Below are positions 42,349-50,683 of a DNA stretch of 64,000 nucleotides, piece by piece. Position numbers and translations under genes: made by a program. The notes under the pieces were generated by a model that ran no database searches, had not been told where the DNA came from, and saw only the letters and a list, made by a program, of their open reading frames with translations. Location: assembly GCF_014195485.1 (NCBI RefSeq), contig NZ_JACIBU010000001.1:3348001-3412000 (forward strand), written 5' to 3'. Source of the DNA: Modestobacter versicolor. Lineage in GTDB: Bacteria > Actinomycetota > Actinomycetes > Mycobacteriales > Geodermatophilaceae. Numbering within the stretch: position 1 is the first letter of the stretch; each line of letters opens with the position of its first letter.

Positions 42349-43827
42349 ATGGCGCACCAGGTGACCGGGGAGTCGGGCGCTCCGACGGGCGCCCCCACCC
42401 CGCGGGTGGCGGTGGAGACCAACGGCATCAACGTGATCGCCGAGGCCGAGCGCAAGGGCACCCCCCGGCAGCTGTTCTGGCCCTGGTTCGGCGCCAACGT
42501 CAGCGTGCTGGGCCTGGCCTACGGCGCCTTCGTGCTCGGGTTCGGCATCTCCTTCTGGCAGGCCGTGGTCGCCGGCGTGGTCGGGATCGTCGTCAGCTTC
42601 CTGCTCTGCGGGTTCGTCGCCATCGCCGGCAAGCGCGGCTCGGCGCCCACCCTGGTGCTCAGCCGGGCCGCCTTCGGCGTCACCGGTGGCCGGGTGCCCG
42701 CCGTGCTCTCCTGGGTGCTCACCGTCGGCTGGGAGACGGTGCTCACCTCGCTGGCCACCCTCGCCACGGCCACCGTCTTCACCGAGCTCGGCTGGGGCGG
42801 CGGCACGACCACCCAGGTCGTCGCGCTGCTGGTGGTCGCCTCGCTCGTGGTCGTCGGCGGCGTGCTGGGCTTCGACCTGATCATGCGGATGCAGGCGGTG
42901 ATCACCGTCGTCACCGGCGTGCTGACCGTCGTCTACCTGGTGCTGGTCGCCGACGAGATCGACTGGTCGGTGGTCGCGGACCTGCCCGCGGGCTCCACCC
43001 AGGCGTTCATCGGGGCGCTCGTCTTCGTGATGACCGGCTACGGCTTCGGCTGGGTCAACGCGGCCGCCGACTACTCCCGCTACCTGCCGCGCACCTCCTC
43101 CACCCGCGGCGTGGTGGGCTGGACGACGTTCGGCTCCGCGCTGGCGCCCGTCGTCCTGCTGCTGGTCGGGCTGCTGCTGGCCGGCTCGTCGGGCGACCTG
43201 TCCGCCGCCATCGGCGCCGACCCGATCGGCGCGCTGTCCAGCCTGCTGCCGACCTGGTTCCTGGTGCCCTTCGCGCTGGTCGCGGTGCTCGGCCTGGTCG
43301 GCGGCGCGCTGCTGGACATCTACTCCTCGGGCCTGGCGCTGCTGGCCGCCGGCGTGCGCATCCCGCGCCCGGTCGCCGCCTCGATCGACGGCGTGCTGAT
43401 GGTGCTCGGCGCCGTCTGGGTCGTCTTCCTGGCCGAGGGCGACTTCTTCGTCCAGTTCCAGGGCTTCCTGATCACCCTCGGGGTCCCGGTCGCGGCCTGG
43501 TGCGGGATCGTCCTGGCCGACCTGCTGCTCCGCCGCCGCGACTACGCCGAGGCCGACCTCTACGACCCGCGCGGCCGCTACGGCGCGGTGCCGCCGGTGC
43601 CGCTGCTGCTCCTCGCCGCCGGCACGCTGCTCGGCTGGGGGCTGGTCACCAACACCTACGCCAGCTGGCTGACCTGGCAGGGGTACCTGCTCGAGCCGCT
43701 CGGGCTGGGCGGCAAGGACGGCGACTGGGCGTTCGCGAACCTCGGCGTCCTGGTGGCCCTGGTCGTCGGCTTTGCCGGCACCCTGCTGCTCCGCCGGGGC
43801 GCGGTCCGGGCGCAGGAGGCCGGGTGA
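42349..43827 (+). CDS. NCS1-family cytosine/purine permease
   Basis: A 492-residue, 12-segment transporter of the nucleobase:cation symporter-1 family. Signatures: the N-terminal ETNGINVIAEAERKGTPRQLFWPWFGANVSVLG, GKRGSAPTLVLSRAAFGVTGG, and TGYGFGWVNAAADYSRYLPR. It would import cytosine, purines or related compounds. ATG 42349 with GGACGGAG upstream and a TAGGGT box about 60 bp earlier. Coupled by GTGA to a cysteine hydrolase that may act on the imported compound. Confidence 0.92.
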   Translation: MAHQVTGESGAPTGAPTPRVAVETNGINVIAEAERKGTPRQLFWPWFGANVSVLGLAYGAFVLGFGISFWQAVVAGVVGIVVSFLLCGFVAIAGKRGSAPTLVLSRAAFGVTGGRVPAVLSWVLTVGWETVLTSLATLATATVFTELGWGGGTTTQVVALLVVASLVVVGGVLGFDLIMRMQAVITVVTGVLTVVYLVLVADEIDWSVVADLPAGSTQAFIGALVFVMTGYGFGWVNAAADYSRYLPRTSSTRGVVGWTTFGSALAPVVLLLVGLLLAGSSGDLSAAIGADPIGALSSLLPTWFLVPFALVAVLGLVGGALLDIYSSGLALLAAGVRIPRPVAASIDGVLMVLGAVWVVFLAEGDFFVQFQGFLITLGVPVAAWCGIVLADLLLRRRDYAEADLYDPRGRYGAVPPVPLLLLAAGTLLGWGLVTNTYASWLTWQGYLLEPLGLGGKDGDWAFANLGVLVALVVGFAGTLLLRRGAVRAQEAG

Positions 43828-44360
43828 CCGACGGGGTGCTCGTCGTCGTCGACGTGCAGCACGTCTTCGCCGACGCCGGGTCGCCGTGGTGCGTGCCCCG
43901 CTTCGCCGAGGTGCACCCGGCTATCCGGCGGCTGACGGCGGCCTTCGCCGGCCGCGTCGTGCACACCCGGTTCGTCGCGCCCACGGAGCCGGCCGGGGCG
44001 TGGGTGCCCTACTACGAGCAGTTCCCCTTCGCGCTGCAGCCCGCCGACGCCCCGCTGTACGAGCTGGTCGACGACCCGGGGAGCGACCCGGTGGTCACCG
44101 CGACGACGTTCGGCAAGTGGGGGCCGGAGCTGGCCGGGCTGGTCGGCGGCGGGCCGCTGGTGCTGGCCGGGGTCTCCACCGACTGCTGCGTGCTGTCCAC
44201 CGCGCTCCCGGCCGCCGACGCCGGCGTGCCGGTGCACCTGGTCACCGACGCCTGCGCCGGGGCCACCGACGCCGACCACGAGCGGGCGCTGGCGGCGATG
44301 GCGCTCTACGCGCCGCTGATCACCCCCACCACCACCGACGCGGTGCTCGCCGGGCGATGA
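43824..44360 (+). CDS. Cysteine hydrolase (isochorismatase family)
   Basis: A 178-residue isochorismatase-fold hydrolase. The triad is visible as Asp in LVVVDVQHVF, Lys in ATTFGKWG and Cys in VSTDCCVLSTAL. Members hydrolyse amides or ureido bonds (nicotinamidase, biuret or N-carbamoyl compounds). It overlaps the NCS1 permease gene (GTGA) and mftF (ATGA), making a three-gene coupled operon. Its pairing with a nucleobase permease favours a pyrimidine- or purine-degradation amidohydrolase role; not proven. Confidence 0.88.
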   Translation: MTDGVLVVVDVQHVFADAGSPWCVPRFAEVHPAIRRLTAAFAGRVVHTRFVAPTEPAGAWVPYYEQFPFALQPADAPLYELVDDPGSDPVVTATTFGKWGPELAGLVGGGPLVLAGVSTDCCVLSTALPAADAGVPVHLVTDACAGATDADHERALAAMALYAPLITPTTTDAVLAGR

Positions 44361-45817
44361 GGCTGCCCCCGCCACCGGCCGACCGGCTGCCCGACGGCTT
44401 CGTCGTCCGGCTCGCCCCGGGCACCCAGCGGCGGGACGGCGGGACGACGCTGCTCGGCGGTTCCCCGTTCCGGCAGCTCCGGCTCGCCCCGGCGGCCCGG
44501 CCGCTGCTGCGCGGCGACCGGCTGCAGGTCGACGGGCCCCGCAGCGCCGCGCTCGCCGCCCGGCTGCTGGACGCCGGGATCGCCGACCCCGAGGTGGCCC
44601 CGGCGCCCTTCCCCGAGGTCACGGTGGTCGTGCCGGTCAAGGACCGCACCGACGGCCTGGCCCGGTTGCTCGCCGCGCTGCGCGCCGACCCGGGGACGGC
44701 GGGCTGCCCGGTGGTCGTGGTCGACGACGGCTCGGCCGACCCCGCCGCGGTGGCCGAGGTCGCCGCCGGCGCGCGGCTGCTCCGGCACGAGCAGGCACAG
44801 GGCCCGGCCGCCGCCCGCAACGCCGGGCTCCGGCAGGCCGGCACCGACCTGGTCGCGTTCCTGGACTCCGACTGCGTGCCGGAGCCCGGCTGGCTGGAGC
44901 GGCTGGCCGGTCACCTCGCCGACCCCCGGGTGGCGCTGGTCGCCCCCCGGATCACCGCGCTGGCCGGCGGGGGCACGAGCTGGGTCGCCCGCTACGAGGC
45001 GGTCAGCAGCGCCCTGGACATGGGGCCCACCGCCGCCCGGGTCGCACCGCTGACCCTGGTCGCCTACGTGCCCAGCGCCGCGCTGCTGGCCCGCCGGGCC
45101 GCGCTCGGCGACGGCTTCGACGAGTCGATGCAGGTCGCCGAGGACGTCGACCTGGTCTGGCGGCTGGCGGCGGCCGGCTGGCGGGTGCGCTACGAGCCCA
45201 CCGCCCGGGTCGCCCACGACCACCGGGTCGCGCCGGCCGACTGGCTGCGCCGCCGGGCCTTCTACGGCACCGGCGCGGCGCTGCTGGCCCAGCGGCACGG
45301 GCCGGCGATCGCCCCGGTCGTCGTCTCGCCGTGGTCGGCCGCGGCCTGGGCGCTCGCGCTCACCGGCCGGCCGCTCGGCGCGATCGCGGCCGCCGGGGTG
45401 CTGGGCACGGCGTCGGCGAAGCTCGCCGTCCGGCTCGCCGCCCCGGGCGCCCGGCCGCCCTACGCCCTCGCGACCGCCCTGGTGGTGCGCGGGTCGGCCG
45501 CCTCCGGGCGGACGCTGGCCCGCACGGTGACCCGGCACCACTGGCCGCTGGCCGTCGCCGCCGCGCTGGCGTCCCGGCGGGCGCGCCGGCTGGTCGCGGC
45601 GGTCGCGGTGGCCGACGCCGTCGACGGCTGGTGGCCGCACCGCCGGGAGCTCGACCTGCCCACCGCGGCGGCCGGCCGGCGGCTGGAGGACCTGGCCTAC
45701 GGCGCCGGCCTGTGGCTCGGCGCGCTGCGCGCCGGCGACGCCCGGGCGCTGCTGCCCGCCGCCCCGCCCCCGATCACCCCGCCCGGGCCGACGTCGGGTC
45801 AGCCGCCGACGCGGTAG
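44357..45817 (+). CDS. mftF: Mycofactocin glycosyltransferase MftF
   Basis: A 486-residue protein with the MftF N-terminal signature (RLPDGFVVRLAPGTQRRDGG then LLGGSPFRQLRLAPAA), a GT2 domain with VTVVVPVKDRTDGLARLL, VVVVDDGSADPAAV and the DxD-like FLDSDCVPEPGW, and a hydrophobic C-terminal region with probable membrane helices. MftF attaches the beta-1,4-glucan chain to the matured mycofactocin head. The ATGA overlap puts it in an operon with a nucleobase permease and hydrolase, 5.1 kb away from mftE. Confidence 0.93.
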   Translation: MRLPPPPADRLPDGFVVRLAPGTQRRDGGTTLLGGSPFRQLRLAPAARPLLRGDRLQVDGPRSAALAARLLDAGIADPEVAPAPFPEVTVVVPVKDRTDGLARLLAALRADPGTAGCPVVVVDDGSADPAAVAEVAAGARLLRHEQAQGPAAARNAGLRQAGTDLVAFLDSDCVPEPGWLERLAGHLADPRVALVAPRITALAGGGTSWVARYEAVSSALDMGPTAARVAPLTLVAYVPSAALLARRAALGDGFDESMQVAEDVDLVWRLAAAGWRVRYEPTARVAHDHRVAPADWLRRRAFYGTGAALLAQRHGPAIAPVVVSPWSAAAWALALTGRPLGAIAAAGVLGTASAKLAVRLAAPGARPPYALATALVVRGSAASGRTLARTVTRHHWPLAVAAALASRRARRLVAAVAVADAVDGWWPHRRELDLPTAAAGRRLEDLAYGAGLWLGALRAGDARALLPAAPPPITPPGPTSGQPPTR

Positions 45818-46404
45818 CGGACGTGGGTGACGCGCGGGGACGAGGTGACCGCCAGCTGGGTGAGCCCGGGGTCGCCGACGCCGTCGAAGAGGCGCTCCCC
45901 GCCGCCGAGCAGGACCGGCACGACGTCGAGCACCAGCTCGTCGACCACGCCGGCCGCCAGCGCCTGGCGCACCGTCGAGGCGCCGCCGGCCACGGTCACG
46001 TCCGCCCCGCCCGCCGCCGCCCGCGCCCGCGCGAACGCCGCGTCGAAGCCCTCGGTGACGAAGACGAACGTCGTCCCGCCGGCCATCTCGACCGGGTCGC
46101 GCGGGTGGTGGGTGAGCACGAACACCGGTGCGCGGTACGGCGGCTCGTCGCCCCACCAGCCGCGCCAGTCCTCGTCCCACCCGCCGCGCACCGGGCCGAA
46201 CATGTTGCGGCCCATCACGAACGCGCCGCGGGGGCGCAGCAGGTCGGCGCGGGCGGCGGCGTCGGCCTCGGGCAGCGGCTCGTCGGCGAACAGCCACTCG
46301 TGCAGCCGCTCGCCGCCCGCCCCGAGCGGCTCGTCGCGCGTCTGGTCCGGGCCGGCGACGTGGCCGTCGAGGGAGATGGACACGTGGCAGGTCGTGCGGC
46401 TCAT
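45799..46404 (-). CDS. Dihydrofolate reductase family protein (RibD C-terminal fold)
   Basis: A 201-residue DHFR/RibD_C-fold protein: CHVSISLDGHVAGPDQTRDEPLG at the start, FVMGRNMFGPVRGGWDEDW, and ADVTVAGGASTVRQALAAGVVDELVLDVVP at the NADPH-binding end. Proteins of this branch are widespread oxidoreductases of unknown substrate, distinct from folate DHFR. ATG start 46404. Its last 19 bp overlap the 3' end of mftF on the other strand. Confidence 0.9.
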   Translation of the reverse strand: MSRTTCHVSISLDGHVAGPDQTRDEPLGAGGERLHEWLFADEPLPEADAAARADLLRPRGAFVMGRNMFGPVRGGWDEDWRGWWGDEPPYRAPVFVLTHHPRDPVEMAGGTTFVFVTEGFDAAFARARAAAGGADVTVAGGASTVRQALAAGVVDELVLDVVPVLLGGGERLFDGVGDPGLTQLAVTSSPRVTHVRYRVGG

Positions 46405-46572
46405 GAAGGCAGGACCCCCAGGGGCGGCGCCGCTCATCGGTCCCGCCCCAGGTGACCACCGGGTGAACTCCGGCACCGGGTGGAATGAGCAGGAGCCGTG
46501 CCGCCTTGTCCCTCCCCGTACCGCGGTAACGGCCAGCGTGGGCCCCGCACCACCGCTCCACCAAGGGGACCC

Positions 46573-47871
46573 ATGACCGCCATCCAGGACAGGACCGCCC
46601 GCTCGGCCACCGTGTCGCCGACCGGGGTCTCGTTGCCCGACCCGCGGCCGGACCGGCCGCGGACCGCGCGCACCGCGCTCACGCTGGGCGCCTTCGTCGC
46701 GCTCGGCCCGCTCACCATCGACATGTACCTGCCGGCGCTGCCGACGATCACCACCGAGCTCGAGACGACGTCCGCCGCCGTCCAGCTGACCCTCACCGGC
46801 ACGCTGGTCGGGCTGGCGCTCGGGCAGCTGGTGCTGGGGCCGCTGTCGGACACCTTCGGCCGCCGCCGCCCGCTCATCGCCGGCACCGCCCTGCACGTGG
46901 TCGCCTCGCTGCTCGTGCTGCTGGCCCCGAACATCGCCGTGCTCGGCGCGCTGCGCGTGCTGCAGGGCGTGGGCACCGCGGCGGGTGCGGTCATCGCCAT
47001 CGCCGTCGTGCGCGACCTGTTCGACGGCCGCGCGGCCGCGACCATGCTCTCCCGGCTGTTCCTGGTCATCGGCGCCGCACCCGTGCTCGCGCCCACCATC
47101 GGCGGGGAGGTGCTCCGCTTCACCTCGTGGCGCGGGGTCTTCGTCGTGCTCGCGGCCTACGGGCTGGCGCTGCTGGCCGTCGGCTGGTTCCTGCTGCGCG
47201 AGACGCTGCCGCCCGAGCGCCGCAGCACCAGCGGCGTCGCCGGCACGCTGCGCGGCTACCGCGCGCTCTTCCGCGACCGGGCCTACGTCGGCCTCGTGCT
47301 GGTCGCCGGGCTGACCATGGCCGGCCTGTTCGCCTACGTCTCGGGTTCGTCGTTCGTGTACCAGGACGAGTTCGGCCTCGACGAGCAGCAGTTCGGCCTG
47401 CTGTTCGGCGCCGGCGCGTTCTGGCTGATCGCCGCCACCCAGCTCAACCCGGTGCTGCTGCGCTGGTTCTCCCCGGCCCAGCTGCTGGTCGCGGGCACCG
47501 TGGCCGGCGCGGCCTCCGGGGCGCTGCTGCTGGTGCTCGCCGTCACCGGCACCGGCGCCCTGCTCGCCGTCGCGCTGCCCCTGTGGGCAGTGCTGTTCGC
47601 CTGCGGCCTGGCGCTGCCCAACGCCCCGGCGCTCGCGCTGTCCCGGCACGGGAACGCGGCCGGCACCGCGGCCGCCCTGCTGGGCGCCGTGCAGTTCGGC
47701 GTCGGTGCCGCGGTCTCGCCGCTGGTCGGCCTGCTGGGCAACGACGCGGTCGCCATGGGCACCGTGATCGTGGGGTCGCTGACCCTGGCGATCGTCGTCC
47801 TGGTCACCGTCGTCCGGCCGTGGGAGCTGGCCGAGCCCGACCCCGAGGCCGCGCCGGTCGCCGTCCACTGA
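46573..47871 (+). CDS. Multidrug effflux MFS transporter (Bcr/CflA family)
   Basis: A 432-residue 12-TM major-facilitator drug:H+ antiporter. ALGPLTIDMYLPALPTITTEL is the Bcr/CflA TM1 signature, LSDTFGRRRPLIAGT the loop 2-3 MFS motif A, and LRVLQGVGTAAGAVIAIAVVRDLF the TM4 region. Likely exports a hydrophobic compound such as a drug, or dipeptides/cysteine as in E. coli Bcr. ATG 46573 with AAGGGGA. Its stop is 6 bp from that of the convergent EamA gene. Confidence 0.93.
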   Translation: MTAIQDRTARSATVSPTGVSLPDPRPDRPRTARTALTLGAFVALGPLTIDMYLPALPTITTELETTSAAVQLTLTGTLVGLALGQLVLGPLSDTFGRRRPLIAGTALHVVASLLVLLAPNIAVLGALRVLQGVGTAAGAVIAIAVVRDLFDGRAAATMLSRLFLVIGAAPVLAPTIGGEVLRFTSWRGVFVVLAAYGLALLAVGWFLLRETLPPERRSTSGVAGTLRGYRALFRDRAYVGLVLVAGLTMAGLFAYVSGSSFVYQDEFGLDEQQFGLLFGAGAFWLIAATQLNPVLLRWFSPAQLLVAGTVAGAASGALLLVLAVTGTGALLAVALPLWAVLFACGLALPNAPALALSRHGNAAGTAAALLGAVQFGVGAAVSPLVGLLGNDAVAMGTVIVGSLTLAIVVLVTVVRPWELAEPDPEAAPVAVH

Positions 47872-47877
47872 CGCCCG

Positions 47878-48807
47878 TCAGGCCTGCCGGGCAGCCACCA
47901 GCGGTGCACCGGCGGGCGCGGGGGCCGGGCGTGGCCGGCGCCGGCCGCTGCTGAGCAGCACGCCGGCCACCACCACGGCGCCGCAGGCCAGCTCGACGAG
48001 GTAGACCCGCTCGCCGAAGGCCAGCCAGGACGCGCCGACCCCGACGACCGGCACCAGCATCGAGAACGGCGCGACCGTGCTCGACGGGTGCCGGCTCATC
48101 AGCGTCGTCCAGATGCCCGACCCGACCACGGTGGCCACGACCACGGTGAACGCCAGCCCGCCGAGGGCCAGTGCCCCGCGCGAGGTGCCCAGCGTGGTCA
48201 GCGAGGTGCCGATCCGGTCCGGGCCCTCGGTGAGCAGCGAGACCACCAGCATCGGCAGCGGCGGCACCACGGTCATCCACAGGGTGAGGCGCAGCGGCTG
48301 CGGTGCCCGGGCCTGCCGGCTGGCCAGGTTGCCCAGCGCCCAGCCCAGCCCGCCGCAGAGGGTGAGCACGACGGGCAGCAGGTAGGCGCCCTCGGCGAGA
48401 CCGGCCCGGTGCACGGCGATGCCGCCCAGCCCGGCCACCGCGAGCGCGACGCCGAGGGCCTGCCGGCCGCTGAGCCGTTCGCGCAGCAGCGCCGCCGCCA
48501 GCACCACGGTGAACGGGGCGGAGGACTGCAGGACCAGCGAGGCGAGGCCGGCGGGCATCCCGGAGTCCATGGCCAGGTACAGGAAGAGGAACTGCAACAC
48601 GCCGAAGCCGGCGCCGTAGCCCAGGACCCAGCGCCAGGGCACCCCGGGGCGCGGCACGAACAGCAGCGTCGGCACGGCCAGCAGCAGGAACCGCAGGGCC
48701 ACCAGGAAGAACGGCGGGAACTGCTCCAGCGACAGGTGGATCGCCGGGAAGTTGAGGCCCCAGATGAGGGCGACGAGCCCGGCGAGCAGCCGGTCGCGGG
48801 GTGGCAT
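47878..48807 (-). CDS. EamA-family (DMT superfamily) exporter
   Basis: A 309-residue, ten-TM transporter with two EamA repeats: LAGLVALIWGLNFPAIHLSL begins repeat one and VVLTLCGGLGWALGNLASRQ repeat two. The pattern resembles the amino-acid/metabolite exporters YdcZ/EamA. The basic C-terminal tail (SSGRRRPRPAPAP) faces the cytoplasm. ATG 48807 has GAGTGAGG ahead. Divergent from a LysR gene 71 bp away, which is its probable regulator. Confidence 0.9.
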   Translation of the reverse strand: MPPRDRLLAGLVALIWGLNFPAIHLSLEQFPPFFLVALRFLLLAVPTLLFVPRPGVPWRWVLGYGAGFGVLQFLFLYLAMDSGMPAGLASLVLQSSAPFTVVLAAALLRERLSGRQALGVALAVAGLGGIAVHRAGLAEGAYLLPVVLTLCGGLGWALGNLASRQARAPQPLRLTLWMTVVPPLPMLVVSLLTEGPDRIGTSLTTLGTSRGALALGGLAFTVVVATVVGSGIWTTLMSRHPSSTVAPFSMLVPVVGVGASWLAFGERVYLVELACGAVVVAGVLLSSGRRRPRPAPAPAGAPLVAARQA

Positions 48808-48878
48808 GCCCTCACTCTGCGGTCGGTGACCGTCCAGCACCATCGATCTCTTGCACCATGACCTTGTAGCGTCGCTTC

Positions 48879-49772
48879 ATGGACGTCCGCGCGCTGGAGA
48901 CCCTGCGGGCCGTGCGACGCCAGGGCGGGGTGACGGCGGCCGCCGCGGTGCTGCACCTCACGCCGTCGGCGGTCTCCCAGCAGCTGGCCGCGCTGTCCCG
49001 GGAGATGGGCGTGCCGCTGACCGAGCGGGCCGGCCGCGGGCTCCGGCTGACCCCGGCCGGCGAGGCGCTGGCCGAGGCGGCCGTCGACGTCGCGGTGGCC
49101 GTCGAGCGCGCCCGGGCCGCCTGCGCGGCCTTCGCCGACCGGCCGGTCGGCACGGTCCGGGTCTCGGCCTTCCAGAGCGGGGCGCGGCTGCTGCTGCCCC
49201 GCCTGCTCGACCGGGTCGCCGGCCTGGACGGCGTCACCGTCGAGTGCTCCGACGAGGACGTCGCGCAGGCGGACTTCCCGGCGCTGACCGACCGCGTCGA
49301 CGTCGTCATCGCCCACCGGCCCGACGACGACGCCGGCTGGCGGGACACCGGTCTGCGGGTGTTCCCGCTGCTCCGCGAGCCGCTGGACGTCGCCGTCCCC
49401 CCCGGGCACCGGCTGGCCGACCGGGCGGAGGTGCGCCCGGCCGACCTGGTCGACGAGGACTGGATCGCGGTCAAGGTCGGCTTCCCGGTCGCGCAGCTGC
49501 TGGACGCCGTCGCGGCCGGCTCCGGCACCGTGCCGCGGGTCGTGCACCGGATCAACGACTTCGGCGTCGTCGAGGCCCTGGTCGCCGCCGGGCACGGCAT
49601 CTCCCTGCTCCCGCGGTACACCGCGGGGCGGCAGCCGGGGGTGCGGCTGGTGCCGCTGGCCGGGGTGCGGGCCGGCCGCCGGATCGACGCCCTGGTGCGC
49701 CCGGACCACGCCGAGCGGCTGGTGGTGCGCCGGGTGCTCGACGAGCTGGTCGACCTGGCCGCCGGCCTCTGA
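48879..49772 (+). CDS. LysR-family transcriptional regulator
   Basis: A 297-residue LysR protein. HTH: ALETLRAVRRQGGVTAAAAVLHLTPSAVSQQLAALSREMG; effector domain GTVRVSAFQSGARLLLPRLLDRVAG and GHGISLLPRYTAG. The 71-bp divergent region with eamA carries a repeated GCACCAT element (GCACCATCGAT and GCACCATGAC) that may be the binding site. Likely controls the exporter in response to its substrate. Confidence 0.93.
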   Translation: MDVRALETLRAVRRQGGVTAAAAVLHLTPSAVSQQLAALSREMGVPLTERAGRGLRLTPAGEALAEAAVDVAVAVERARAACAAFADRPVGTVRVSAFQSGARLLLPRLLDRVAGLDGVTVECSDEDVAQADFPALTDRVDVVIAHRPDDDAGWRDTGLRVFPLLREPLDVAVPPGHRLADRAEVRPADLVDEDWIAVKVGFPVAQLLDAVAAGSGTVPRVVHRINDFGVVEALVAAGHGISLLPRYTAGRQPGVRLVPLAGVRAGRRIDALVRPDHAERLVVRRVLDELVDLAAGL

Positions 49773-49788
49773 CCTCCTGGCTGCCGGC

Positions 49789-50559
49789 TCAGCCGACGAG
49801 CACGGCCGCGGTGGTGCCCACCTGCACCAGCCGGGTCACCCCGGTGCTGGCGCTGGTCACCTCCTCCTCGAGCCAGAAGACGTAGTACGCGCCGGAGGTC
49901 AGCCCGGTGACCGTCACGCTCACCGGCACGCAGCCCTCGGGCTGGGCCGCCGCCTGCACGACGGGCGCCGGCTGCGCGCCCCCGACCAGCTGCTGGCTCA
50001 CCGCCTGGACCCGGTAGCCGAGCACCTCGGGCCGGGCGTCGGCCATCCAGTCCAGCGTCGCCTGACCCCGGCCCGGGACGACGCCGGGCACCATCCGCCG
50101 CGGGGTGGTGCCCCCACCGCCGCAGGCGTCGGGGCGCTGGCGGTAGGTCGGCGGGGTGCCCACCGCGGCGTTCGGCATGATCGTGATCCGCCCGGGGCGC
50201 GGCGGCTGCGGCACGGCGAGCCCGCCCTGCTGGGCGACCGAGGCGCGGGAGGCCGCGACGTCGTCCAGGGTGTCCACCCCCTGGGCCTCGGCCAGCACGG
50301 GCGTCGGCTCGGCCGACGGGGTGGGCGTGGCCGGCTCCTGCGGCGCCGGCTCCTGGAGCGCCGGCGCGTCGGCCAGCGTCTCGGTGGCGGCGGTCGCGTC
50401 GACCACCACCGGGGTCAGCTGCGGCACCAGGACGACGGCGCCCGCGGTCGCCGCCAGCAGCGGCACCAGCCAGCGGGTGTGGTCGCGCCGGCGGCGGGCC
50501 GGGGCACGCCGAGGGACGGCGGGGCGGCTGCCCGTCGCGCGTCGTCCCTGCTGGGTCAC
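49789..50559 (-). CDS. Predicted secreted or membrane-anchored protein, Pro/Ala-rich linker
   Basis: A 256-residue protein with a very basic N-terminus (RRAPARRRRDHTRW), one hydrophobic segment (LVPLLAATAGAVVLVPQL, about residues 31-48), a Pro/Ala/Glu-rich linker (about 60-95), and a globular C-terminus of about 110 residues. The latter reads like a fibronectin-III-type fold (LDWMADARPEVLGYRVQAVS, VTVTGLTSGAYYVFWLEEEV). Two cysteines may form a disulfide. GTG start with a strong GGGGAGGGGG. Probably exported; function unknown. Confidence 0.75.
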   Translation of the reverse strand: MTQQGRRATGSRPAVPRRAPARRRRDHTRWLVPLLAATAGAVVLVPQLTPVVVDATAATETLADAPALQEPAPQEPATPTPSAEPTPVLAEAQGVDTLDDVAASRASVAQQGGLAVPQPPRPGRITIMPNAAVGTPPTYRQRPDACGGGGTTPRRMVPGVVPGRGQATLDWMADARPEVLGYRVQAVSQQLVGGAQPAPVVQAAAQPEGCVPVSVTVTGLTSGAYYVFWLEEEVTSASTGVTRLVQVGTTAAVLVG

Positions 50560-50683
50560 GGCGGCCCCCTCCCCGGTCTCGGTGTCGGTCGCTCAGACAC
50601 CATCGGCACCACCGGACCCGCACTGCAGCCGAACCCGCCCCCCGGGGGGAATGGTCCCGGGACGCAACGTCTTGGCTGTCGCT

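Noticed and set aside
32500-45900. Search for mftD
   Set aside because: No FMN-dependent alpha-hydroxyacid-oxidase-like frame exists in the region; the azoreductase at 4003 and other flavoproteins are not MftD.
46405-46572. Possible regulatory site ACCGCGGT upstream of the MFS gene
   Set aside because: An 8-bp palindrome of C and G with one A/T pair is expected by chance in this base composition.
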